Part shown: positions 17,198 to 22,647 of the stretch, piece by piece | How positions within the stretch are numbered: position 1 is the stretch's first letter | Layout: the number at the start of each line of letters is the position of its first letter | Source of the DNA: a virus | Length of the DNA stretch: 40,986 nucleotides | Virus record (IMG/VR): IMGVR_UViG_3300008954_000106 | Coordinates: 1-40,986 of that record | Reading direction: 5' to 3' (one strand) | Translations under genes and position numbers: made by a program | Notes under the pieces: generated by a model | Told to the model about the DNA's origin: nothing | Databases searched by the model: none | Seen by the model: only the letters and a program-made list of their open reading frames with translations

Positions 17198-17370
17198 TGT
17201 GAGCCCGTAAAAGGCGGGGACTGTCAGAGCAACACTCCGCGTGCTGCACTCCTTAGTTGGTGTCTAGGGCATCTGGGAGTTCCGCAGTTCTTTCAGTACT
17301 GAAAGCCGTCCGCTATTCCGTCAGACCCCTCCTAGGAGTAGACTTAGTGTCCCCGCCTGTGCGGAGCTCG
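17198..17370 (-). ncRNA. Structured 5' leader RNA of unknown class
   Basis: A noncoding stretch between hammerhead A and the next gene. On the minus strand an outer pairing GAGCTC/GGGCTC and a 9-bp stem GGCGGGGAC (17349-17357) with GTCCCCGCC (17213-17221) enclose about 127 nt. Inside are a 7-bp hairpin GCAGCAC-GCGGA-GTGTTGC (17229-17247), a perfect 16-nt palindrome CTTTCAGTACTGAAAG (17290-17305), a 10-nt palindrome CTCCTAGGAG (17329-17338), and a possible GGGGTCT/AGACACC pairing. No ORF with a start and ribosome-binding site was seen. It could be a riboswitch-like leader, a protein-binding RNA or a stability element; I recognise no known class. Confidence 0.65.
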
Positions 17371-17378
17371 TTGTGACC

Positions 17379-17435
17379 AGTCTCATCAGATTGGGTAGGT
17401 CAGTTCCCAATGACTCCCCGTAGGGAGTTTCGACT
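17379..17435 (-). ncRNA. Type II hammerhead ribozyme A
   Basis: Minus strand, 5' to 3': stem II strand AGTC; GAAA; stem III CTCCC-TACG-GGGAG closed by the A15.1-U16.1 pair; cleavage base C at 17412; stem I ATTGGG, 10-nt loop, CCCAAT; core CTGATGA (17383-17389); stem II strand GACT. All invariant hammerhead core bases are present in the permuted order of type II, with stem II open. Stem III has a UACG tetraloop. Predicted cleavage is between 17412 and 17411. The ribozyme starts 2 nt after the stop codon of the 17437-17679 gene. Confidence 0.92.
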
Positions 17436-17436
17436 T

Positions 17437-17679
17437 TTAATAGCAGCGAAGTTGTTCTTTCGTCAGTCCAATTCGTCCAGTAACCACTTGGGTTTCTACG
17501 ATGTTTAAGTCAATACCCGACTTGAACTCCCCTTCGGTTTGCTTTGTAAATAATCGTTTCATCTCAACTTCTGCTTTGTGGTGGCATTCAAATACGCCAT
17601 GTATTTTTAGACTTGCCATGGAATCCCAACCATTCTTTTTTGTATTTAGTTCTACTAGTGCGTAATGTTTCAGTTTCAT
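17437..17679 (-). CDS. Hypothetical protein, 80 aa, cistron flanked by two hammerhead ribozymes
   Basis: Starts at ATG 17679 (MKLKHYALVELNTKK) right behind the shared AAAGGAGG leader; the frame is open further upstream but that part lies in the leader and ribozyme. The protein is a mixed alpha/beta domain (HYALVELNTKKNGWDSM, LKIHGVFECHHKAEVEMKRLF, LNIVETQVVTGRIGLT). No family recognised; it could be a small host-takeover or regulatory protein. Hammerhead B lies 5' of its leader and hammerhead A begins 2 nt after its stop, so the cistron would be released as a 332-nt RNA if both ribozymes cut. Confidence 0.75.
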   Translation of the reverse strand: MKLKHYALVELNTKKNGWDSMASLKIHGVFECHHKAEVEMKRLFTKQTEGEFKSGIDLNIVETQVVTGRIGLTKEQLRCY

Positions 17680-17703
17680 GTGTGCCTCCTTTAGGCGTTC
17701 GGT
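17680..17703 (-). promoter_or_regulatory. Shared translation leader, copy 2 (SD in a mini-hairpin)
   Basis: Same AACCGAACGCCTAAAGGAGG sequence as at 17174-17197, followed by CACAC and ATG. It lies inside the RNA predicted to be excised by the two ribozymes, so that RNA keeps its own translation start. Confidence 0.75.
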
Positions 17704-17713
17704 TTTAGTGGCT

Positions 17714-17766
17714 GTCTCATCAGTACAGGTAGCCAATCCTGTAGACGCTCCGAAGAGCGTTTCGAC
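17714..17766 (-). ncRNA. Type II hammerhead ribozyme B
   Basis: Minus strand, 5' to 3': stem II strand GTC; GAAA; stem III CGCTC-TTCG-GAGCG with the A15.1-U16.1 pair; cleavage base C at 17744; stem I TACAGG, 8-nt loop, CCTGTA; core CTGATGA (17717-17723); stem II strand GAC. The core is identical to ribozyme A, while all base pairs of stems I and III differ in a compensatory way. It abuts the TAA stop codon of the 17767-18042 gene with no gap. Stem II is only 3 bp, which is the weak point of the assignment. Confidence 0.9.
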
Positions 17767-18042
17767 TTAGTTTCGCGCCTGTGATGCCTCTACACGGAGT
17801 CGCATCTCTTCACGCATTTGAAGTTCTTCCAGTTTCTCCATAGCCTCGTACAGGTGTTCCTGCGCCTCGTACAGAAGTTTTTCAGAGTTCTCAGGGTTCG
17901 TGTAGATAGCCCCGTCAAAGCTCTCGCCAGTCAGCGTGCGAGTATTCATGGCTTTGATAATTTTAGCCATGTCGTGGAAACGGTTCTCATGTCCACCTTT
18001 GCATTCGTATGTGTTTACACCAAGTTCGTTAAGTAGTTCCAT
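17767..18042 (-). CDS. Hypothetical protein, 91 aa, first gene of the leftward operon
   Basis: Starts at ATG 18042 behind the shared AAAGGAGG leader and stops exactly where hammerhead B begins. The N-terminal half (LLNELGVNTYECKGGHENRFHDMAKI) holds a Cys and several His; residues 30-50 read TRTLTGESFDGAIYTNPEN; the C-terminal 40 residues form a charged amphipathic helix (LLYEAQEHLYEAMEKLEELQ). No family recognised. As the promoter-proximal gene it is probably made very early. A ribosome at its stop codon would cover the ribozyme core, so translation may delay RNA cleavage. Confidence 0.75.
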   Translation of the reverse strand: MELLNELGVNTYECKGGHENRFHDMAKIIKAMNTRTLTGESFDGAIYTNPENSEKLLYEAQEHLYEAMEKLEELQMREEMRLRVEASQARN

Positions 18043-18066
18043 TGTGTGCCTCCTTTAGGCTTCGGT
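18043..18066 (-). promoter_or_regulatory. Shared translation leader, copy 1 (SD in a mini-hairpin)
   Basis: Reads AACCGAAGCCTAAAGGAGGC then ACACA and ATG. It lacks the CG dinucleotide of copies 2 and 3 but keeps the GCCT/AGGC pairing around the Shine-Dalgarno sequence. Confidence 0.7.
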
Positions 18067-18098
18067 TAGTGCCAGCGGAATTGCTGACTTGCGTAGTG

Positions 18099-18230
18099 TA
18101 CCATAAAATGTCACAGCGTGCCGTTACGTTTCATTATATTTCGTTACGTTGCAATGATGTACGATGAGCAGGCACTAGATATTGTGGTCAAATTGGGTTT
18201 TTGATATGGATAGCCACTACATCTTGTGGT
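18099..18230. promoter_or_regulatory. Divergent control region with operator-like repeats
   Basis: Lies between the leftward operon and the rightward SprT-like gene. CACTAGATATTGTGGT (18173-18188) and CACTACATCTTGTGGT (18215-18230) match at 14 of 16 positions and are 42 bp apart, four helical turns. TACCATAAAATGT (18099-18111) resembles the same site in the other orientation. A second pair, CGTTACGTT at 18122-18130 and 18142-18150, is spaced 20 bp and brackets a minus-strand TATAAT (18133-18138), a plausible -10 box for the leftward operon without a clear -35. These look like binding sites of a phage regulator; the HTH protein at 16020-16463 is a candidate. Confidence 0.6.
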
Positions 18231-18278
18231 ACAAAAAAATGAAAAAAAACTGAAAAAAGATTCTGGGCGAGGGGTGAA

Positions 18279-18638
18279 ATGGAGATAAACATACGCGGTG
18301 GCAAGAAGTATCAGAGGGATATTGCCTCTAAGTCTATTGGCTGGTGTCTCAAGCGATTTGGGCTCGACAAGTTGTACAGGCTGAAGATTAACGTGGTTAT
18401 TGGTTCACTACCAGATTGTGATGGCTACTGCATAAGCATGGACGAGCCAACGAACAGGAGCTTCAAGATAGCGGTCAGTAACCAGCAGGGCTTGAGGGAC
18501 TTTGTCATGACTATTGTGCATGAGATGGTTCACGTCAAACAGTACGCTCGCAACGAGTGGATGGTCGATGGAGAGCCAGAGGCATGGGGTATTCAAGAGA
18601 TGCTGGCGGACGAGTTATGGAAGTCTGGTGAGCTGTAA
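18279..18638 (+). CDS. SprT-like putative zinc metallopeptidase
   Basis: 119 aa with GAGGGG 7 nt before the ATG. The motif TIVHEMVHVKQYARNEW (about residues 84-100) carries the H-E-x-x-H zinc site, and the conserved downstream E-A-W-G-I-Q-E segment supplies the third ligand candidate. The N-terminal beta region (LYRLKINVVIG, GYCISMDE, FKIAVSNQ) matches the small SprT-like phage proteins. SprT/Spartan proteins cut DNA-bound or other proteins; phage versions have unknown targets. It is the only gene on the right side of the divergent control region before the noncoding repeats and tRNA, so it is probably expressed early from a promoter there. Confidence 0.8.
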   Translation: MEINIRGGKKYQRDIASKSIGWCLKRFGLDKLYRLKINVVIGSLPDCDGYCISMDEPTNRSFKIAVSNQQGLRDFVMTIVHEMVHVKQYARNEWMVDGEPEAWGIQEMLADELWKSGEL

Positions 18639-18833
18639 TAGCATACCTATAGCAAAGCCATTAGCAAAACGATGGCACACCTATAGCACACCTATTCATT
18701 GCGTTTAAATGGACATTTCTATAGCATAGCTATCCGTTTGCTATTAGCAAAACGATAGCAAAAGGTATAGCAAAACGATGGTAATCACAATCACAATCAC
18801 AATCACAACTACAAGAACAAATACAAGAACAAA
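18639..18833 (+). repeat. Iteron-like and microsatellite repeats
   Basis: A noncoding region. TAGCAAAACGATGG occurs at 18662-18675 and 18768-18781, with a near copy ending TAG at 18745-18758; CGTTTGCTA just before the middle copy is its inverted partner. CTATAGCA occurs repeatedly in the same stretch (from 18648, 18681 and 18719). It is followed by four tandem AATCAC units (18783-18806) and a tandem pair of TACAAGAACAAA (18810-18821, 18822-18833). Candidates are a replication origin or regulator-binding array followed by a G-poor, unstructured stretch such as a Rho loading site. Confidence 0.6.
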
Positions 18834-18872
18834 TTAAATACGATTTTCGTAATTTCTTTTGAAAGATATTCG

Positions 18873-18900
18873 TTGATGATTGATTCTCTTGTGTTAAAAT
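18873..18900 (+). promoter_or_regulatory. Possible promoter for the tRNA and packaging genes
   Basis: TTGATG (18873-18878) and TAAAAT (18895-18900) are 16 bp apart and end 6 bp before the tRNA. This is a fair sigma-70-type match, but single-site matches of this quality also occur by chance. Confidence 0.4.
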
Positions 18901-18906
18901 CCCATT

Positions 18907-18979
18907 GCCCTTGTAGCTCAGCGGACAGAGCAGCAGCCTTCTAAGCTGTCGGTCACAGGTTCGATTCCTGTCAAGGGTG
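18907..18979 (+). tRNA. tRNA-Arg (anticodon UCU)
   Basis: A full cloverleaf: 7-bp acceptor GCCCTTG/CAAGGGT (with a G-U at the first pair), D stem GCTC/GAGC, anticodon stem GCAGC/GCTGT with loop CTTCTAA and anticodon TCT, 5-nt variable loop, T stem ACAGG/CCTGT with TTCGATT loop, discriminator G. CCA is not encoded. It reads AGA (and AGG by wobble), codons used often in the phage genes, for example in the giant protein and terminase. It lies 8 nt before the small terminase start. Confidence 0.95.
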
Positions 18980-18987
18980 TTTTTGTT

Positions 18988-19419
18988 TTGAAGCAGGACA
19001 CGTACGCGAAACTCGACCAATACATCAGGCTCATTCCTTCGATGGGCAAGGTGGCAGCCATGCGTGAGGCAGGGATTAGCTCTACGGTCGTCTACAGCAA
19101 TCGGAAGAGCTCTGAGGGGTTTGCAGCAGAAGAAGCTCATGCGTACGCTGAGAGGCTCGACAGGATAGAGCAGGAGATGGAACGCATCGCACTTGGAGAG
19201 TCTGACGGGACACCAGTTCAGGTCAACGCTGCCAACATGATACTCAAAGCGAACAGGGGCAACTACCACAACACGACTCACGTCGTTGGCGCTGGTGGTG
19301 GAGCAATCCAGATTCAACAGACGATAGACAAGCAGGTCGTGGAAGACGCGGTCAAGCAATTGCAATCACAGATGCTGGCACTACCGCCAGCCGAGGAGCA
19401 CGACGATGTTATTAGCTGA
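18988..19419 (+). CDS. terS: Terminase small subunit
   Basis: 143 aa from a TTG at 18988; the frame is open back through the tRNA to a stop at 18895, and there is no good ribosome-binding site before the TTG, so the start is uncertain. The N-terminal 45 residues (DQYIRLIPSMGKVAAMREAGISSTVVYSN) look like the helix-turn-helix that binds the packaging site; the middle is a coiled coil (AERLDRIEQEMERIA) used for ring oligomerisation, and the C-terminus (VVEDAVKQLQSQM) would contact the large subunit. Position before a small conserved gene and the large terminase supports the call. Confidence 0.75.
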   Translation: MKQDTYAKLDQYIRLIPSMGKVAAMREAGISSTVVYSNRKSSEGFAAEEAHAYAERLDRIEQEMERIALGESDGTPVQVNAANMILKANRGNYHNTTHVVGAGGGAIQIQQTIDKQVVEDAVKQLQSQMLALPPAEEHDDVIS

Positions 19420-19645
19420 CGGGCTAGACGAAGCAGTCATCGGGTACATAGACAGAATGAACGAGCCGAGGGTGGTCGTGTACGACAGAGAGAAGTGCAT
19501 CGACATCCTAGCCAAGGACATGAGCAGGGACGAAGCCGAGGAGTACTTCGAGTACAACGTCGCTGGCGCGTACATGGGAGCAGAGACACCAGCATACTTG
19601 CACAAAGCAAGCGTCGAGACAATCCATGAACTTGCAGACGCATGA
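19406..19645 (+). CDS. Conserved small phage protein between terminase subunits
   Basis: 79 aa. The pattern VVVYDREKCIDILAKDMSRD then EAEEYFEYNVAGAYMGAETP is typical of a small protein found beside terminase genes in many tailed phages; its function is unknown. It overlaps the small terminase by 14 nt and the large terminase by 20 nt, so translation of the three is probably coupled. The E-E-Y-F-E-(Y/F)-N-x-x-G-A-Y core is the conserved part. Confidence 0.8.
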   Translation: MLLADGLDEAVIGYIDRMNEPRVVVYDREKCIDILAKDMSRDEAEEYFEYNVAGAYMGAETPAYLHKASVETIHELADA

Positions 19646-21332
19646 CGAGGAAACCATTGAGCTCGCTGTACAACTTCGCCAGATGGCTGTCGGCTCCAAT
19701 GAAGAACAAGCAACGGTCAAAGAACTATGCAAGGATGACCCCGTCGCCTTTCTTATGGCTGGAGGTTGGACGAAGGTCGTCAAGGAAGTCACAGTCGATG
19801 GTACAGAGCGTCCAGCGGAGACAACGTCGCAACCGTTCATCCCTTGGCGCTCACAACGACAAATCCTCAGAGACGTAGCAGAGTGTGTACGAAACGGTCA
19901 AGACATAGCGTGGGCGAAGTCGAGGGAGATGGGAGCTTCATGGCTCATGTTATCCTTGTCGCTATGGGGATTCCTATACCATGAGTGGTCAGTACTGCTC
20001 TGCTCAAGAACCGAGGACTTGGTAGACAGGGCGGGTGACCTTGACTCCCTATTCCCTCGTATTGATTCGATGGTTGAGAGGTTGCCTTCCTGTCTTCTAC
20101 CATGCGATAGGAAGGAACTGCTACCGTCAGGTAAGCACCGAAGACACATGGTGCTGACCCATCCCGACGGTCACTCAATCGTGGGTCAATCAACAACAGA
20201 GCACATTGGTCGTGGTGGTCGTCGTACGGTTGTCATCTTCGACGAGGCAGCGGCTCAAGAGAAGCTCGAAGCAGCGTGGCGGTCAGCTGCGGATACAACA
20301 TCATGCAGGATAGCTGTAAGTACTCACCTGACAGGGAGTTACTTCACTCGTAGCATCTGGGCTAACGCAGTAGACTTGAAAGAACCCAAGCCGATACTCA
20401 CGACGTACGTAGGTCACCCAGCTAAGTCGCTGGGTGGAGAGTGGAGGACTGACAAGGATGGCACAATCACAGGTGAGCCAGCAAGACGTTACTACTGGTC
20501 ACCGTGGTTCGACAGGCAGTGCAAGCGGCGTGACATGGTGGACATACGTGAGAACGTACTGGCTTTGCCATCGACAGCTGGTAAGGGGTTCTTTCCGCTG
20601 GCGAACATAGTACGTTGCAGGGCAGAGGTTTACGCGCCAAGAAGGTGTGATGTAGTCGATGGTCACTTGGTAGATGTGCCCGATGGAAGGTGGCGCATCT
20701 TCAGGGAGCCGACTGAGACGAGTAAGCTGGTGATAGCAGCAGACCCTGCGTACGGCACAGGCAGAAACAATTCCGCTGCAGTGATGATGGACGTGGAGAG
20801 ACGCGAGGTGGTTGCGACATACATTGACCCGCACTGCTCACCGTACGAGCTGAGTCAGTTGATGGCAGAGGCTGGCAGGTCATGGGCAAGGGGCAGGGCA
20901 CAACTGCTTATTGGCTGGGAAGTTAACGGTGCTGGCGCTGCAATGCACAAGGACTTGGAGCGTTTACGTTACCCAGCGATATGGAAGTCTAAGCGTGGCA
21001 GGTATGGCTGGCTCTCTACTCGTCAATCCAAAAGGGAGTTGTTTGGCACACTGGCACGTGCCATAGCAGACGGAACAGTGTGCATACCAGACAAGGAGAT
21101 ACTTGACGAAATGGAGTCAACGGTAGTCTATGACAATGGAGGTATTGGTCCAGCAAGGCTAGAAGTGGATAAATCGTCGGGTGCAGCGGAGGCACATGGG
21201 GACAGAGTAGTAGCGATGGCGGTGGCATTATTGATGTGTGAGACATCCTCAGGTCAATCAGATAGGGTAGCAGCTGAAACTGGCTTACCAGATTTCACTG
21301 CCAAGTCAATCTTTAAAATGGATGAAGTTTAA
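19626..21332 (+). CDS. terL: Terminase large subunit
   Basis: 568 aa. The ATPase domain has the Walker A-like AKSREMGASW (residues about 97-106), Walker B VVIFDEAAAQ (about 201-210) and a coupling motif region AVSTHLTG. The nuclease domain has three acidic positions: IAADPAYGTGRNN (about 371-383), the IGWEVNGAG segment (about 425-433) and HGDRVVAMAVAL near the C-terminus. This enzyme cuts concatemers and pumps DNA into the prohead. A headful-type circularly permuted genome is consistent with reading frames running off both window edges, but cannot be proved here. Confidence 0.95.
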   Translation: MNLQTHDEETIELAVQLRQMAVGSNEEQATVKELCKDDPVAFLMAGGWTKVVKEVTVDGTERPAETTSQPFIPWRSQRQILRDVAECVRNGQDIAWAKSREMGASWLMLSLSLWGFLYHEWSVLLCSRTEDLVDRAGDLDSLFPRIDSMVERLPSCLLPCDRKELLPSGKHRRHMVLTHPDGHSIVGQSTTEHIGRGGRRTVVIFDEAAAQEKLEAAWRSAADTTSCRIAVSTHLTGSYFTRSIWANAVDLKEPKPILTTYVGHPAKSLGGEWRTDKDGTITGEPARRYYWSPWFDRQCKRRDMVDIRENVLALPSTAGKGFFPLANIVRCRAEVYAPRRCDVVDGHLVDVPDGRWRIFREPTETSKLVIAADPAYGTGRNNSAAVMMDVERREVVATYIDPHCSPYELSQLMAEAGRSWARGRAQLLIGWEVNGAGAAMHKDLERLRYPAIWKSKRGRYGWLSTRQSKRELFGTLARAIADGTVCIPDKEILDEMESTVVYDNGGIGPARLEVDKSSGAAEAHGDRVVAMAVALLMCETSSGQSDRVAAETGLPDFTAKSIFKMDEV

Positions 21333-21350
21333 AAAAAACCCAAAAAAGTC

Positions 21351-21379
21351 TTGACAGGCTTTTGTTAGGGTGGTTTAAT
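21351..21379 (+). promoter_or_regulatory. Sigma-70-type promoter for the structural genes
   Basis: TTGACA (perfect -35) and TTTAAT are separated by 17 bp. The predicted transcription start falls just before the ribosome-binding site (AGGAGAAG) of the gene at 21409. It lies in a short intergenic gap right after the terminase gene, so it would start a transcript for capsid and tail genes by host RNA polymerase. Confidence 0.75.
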
Positions 21380-21408
21380 TACCGACATGGTATAAACAGG
21401 AGAAGTAT

Positions 21409-21711
21409 ATGGCACAACAAGTAGAACGGGTGAAGCCGACAGAGATATTCCACGGGCAGAACTTAAATATATCGAGCTCCACGGCTACTGCGCTTGGTGG
21501 TTCTGGGGACTTAGTAGCGTCAGAGGTGACCATCAAGGCGATGGTGTCGAACGCTGACTCTGTTTACGTCGGGTCTTCCACAGTAAGTGCAGCCAATGGC
21601 TTTGAACTACGAGCTGGGCAACAAATAACAATTACGGCGGGTTCGCCCAGCGACTTGTATCTGCTGGCTGCGACAGGCAGTACAGATGATGTATCTTGGA
21701 TAGCAACGTGA
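21409..21711 (+). CDS. Small beta-rich virion-type protein, 100 aa
   Basis: Begins behind AGGAGAAG and the TTGACA promoter. Strand-rich, Ser/Thr/Ala-rich sequence with SNADSVYVGSSTVSAANGFEL, RAGQQITITAGSPSDLYLLAA and VSWIAT. This layout (V-x-V-G, N-G-F-x-L-x-A-G, D-L-Y) is common among small phage proteins thought to decorate heads or tails. No enzymatic motif. It is the first gene of the late transcript, which suggests high copy number. Decoration role is inferred. Confidence 0.7.
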   Translation: MAQQVERVKPTEIFHGQNLNISSSTATALGGSGDLVASEVTIKAMVSNADSVYVGSSTVSAANGFELRAGQQITITAGSPSDLYLLAATGSTDDVSWIAT

Positions 21712-21721
21712 GGGCTCTGCA

Positions 21722-21832
21722 ATGCCAAAGGTAGGAAAAAAGAAGTTCGCATACACACCCAAGGGGAAGAAGGCTGCGAAGAAGTATGCCAAGAAGACTG
21801 GCAAGAAGGTCAAGAAAAAGGGCGCCTATTGA
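21722..21832 (+). CDS. Lysine-rich small protein, 36 aa
   Basis: ATG at 21722 gives MPKVGKKKFAYTPKGKKAAK and continues in the same lysine-rich style to KKKGAY. Nearly half of the residues are lysine. Very similar short basic proteins (VGKKKF-x-Y-T-x-x-G-x-x-A-A-K-x-x-A-K-K) recur near the structural genes of many environmental phages. They may condense DNA or bind nucleic acid in the virion; this is inference. The TGA overlaps the next gene's TTG start. Confidence 0.75.
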   Translation: MPKVGKKKFAYTPKGKKAAKKYAKKTGKKVKKKGAY

Positions 21833-22647
21833 ACGTCAACACTCTCAACTCCAATAACAATGTGGCGGACTCGGTCGTTACTCCGCCGCGAATGAAGAAT
21901 ATCAATATATGGTTTGATGTGAATTGGTCTAATGTATCCTCAGGAAATGTTACGGAGTTGTATGACCGTTCTGGGAAAGGCAACAATGTGTCCAACGGGG
22001 TAACGTCAAAGCAACCTCAGTTTGCGTCGTTATCATCAAAGTTTCGAGGTGGCACAAGGGTTGCGTACTTTGATGACCAAACTTCGAGCGATATGACGCT
22101 AGAAAACAATGCGGCAACTTTGACGTCGGTGTTTGGAACTGCGATATCACCACTTATAGACCCAGAGTTTGAGTTTGCCGCAGTTATTGCAGAGCACCCA
22201 AGCTCGGCAGGAATCGAGACGTTCTTCGGGATAAACTCCTCGTCGCAAACCGACTCTGTGTATTTCCAGCGACATAACTCTGGCTCTTCTTTTAGGGTTA
22301 GAGGGAGCGTGGACAATACCTTTGACACATCGGACAGGATGTTTACAGATGACAAACCGTCTACGTATATCTTTTCTTGCCAGCAGGACGGGGCAGGAGA
22401 GATGAACGCTTATGCGTGGATAGAGGGCAACCAGTTAGATTGGGATGATGTAGGAGTTGGTAGCAACTACCCTATGGACCCAAGTACGTTGCGAGGCATG
22501 GACGAGATAATCGTGGGGGGCAACAATCTTGGGTCAGGTGCGTGGTATGGATACGTTGCCGAAATGATTTTGTGGAGTGGCAAGCACACAGCGTCGGAGA
22601 GGACGCAAACACTGAACTACCTTAGAGACAAGTGGGATTGTAGTTAA
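21829..22647 (+). CDS. LamG/ConA-like lectin-fold protein
   Basis: 272 aa from a TTG that overlaps the previous stop (TTGA). The sequence NINIWFDVNWSNVSSGNVTE, LYDRSGKGNN, then AYAWIEGNQ and GAWYGYVAEMILWSGKHTAS with ERTQTLNYLRDKW has the pattern of LamG-like jelly-roll domains: W/F-D-A at the start, D-x-S-G-x-G-N, and the closing G-x-I-A-E-(I/V)-x-x-(W/Y)-x-x-x-L-S-x-x-E-R. Such domains bind carbohydrate or act as surface decoration. It sits between the terminase and portal genes, an unusual place for a receptor-type domain, so a capsid-surface lectin is plausible. Its stop overlaps the portal start (TAATG). Confidence 0.75.
   Translation: MNVNTLNSNNNVADSVVTPPRMKNINIWFDVNWSNVSSGNVTELYDRSGKGNNVSNGVTSKQPQFASLSSKFRGGTRVAYFDDQTSSDMTLENNAATLTSVFGTAISPLIDPEFEFAAVIAEHPSSAGIETFFGINSSSQTDSVYFQRHNSGSSFRVRGSVDNTFDTSDRMFTDDKPSTYIFSCQQDGAGEMNAYAWIEGNQLDWDDVGVGSNYPMDPSTLRGMDEIIVGGNNLGSGAWYGYVAEMILWSGKHTASERTQTLNYLRDKWDCS

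Noticed and set aside
18783-18833. CRISPR-like array
   Set aside because: The units are 6- and 12-bp tandem repeats with no spacers.
18907-18979. tRNA as a phage attachment site
   Set aside because: No integrase gene is present and no second copy of the tRNA 3' end was seen in the window.
18730-19365. Long minus-strand ORF of 211 codons over the tRNA and small terminase
   Set aside because: It covers the tRNA, the repeat tract and the coding part of the small terminase, has no ribosome-binding site, and its translation is low-complexity (repeated Cys-Ser-Cys-Asp from the AATCAC repeats).
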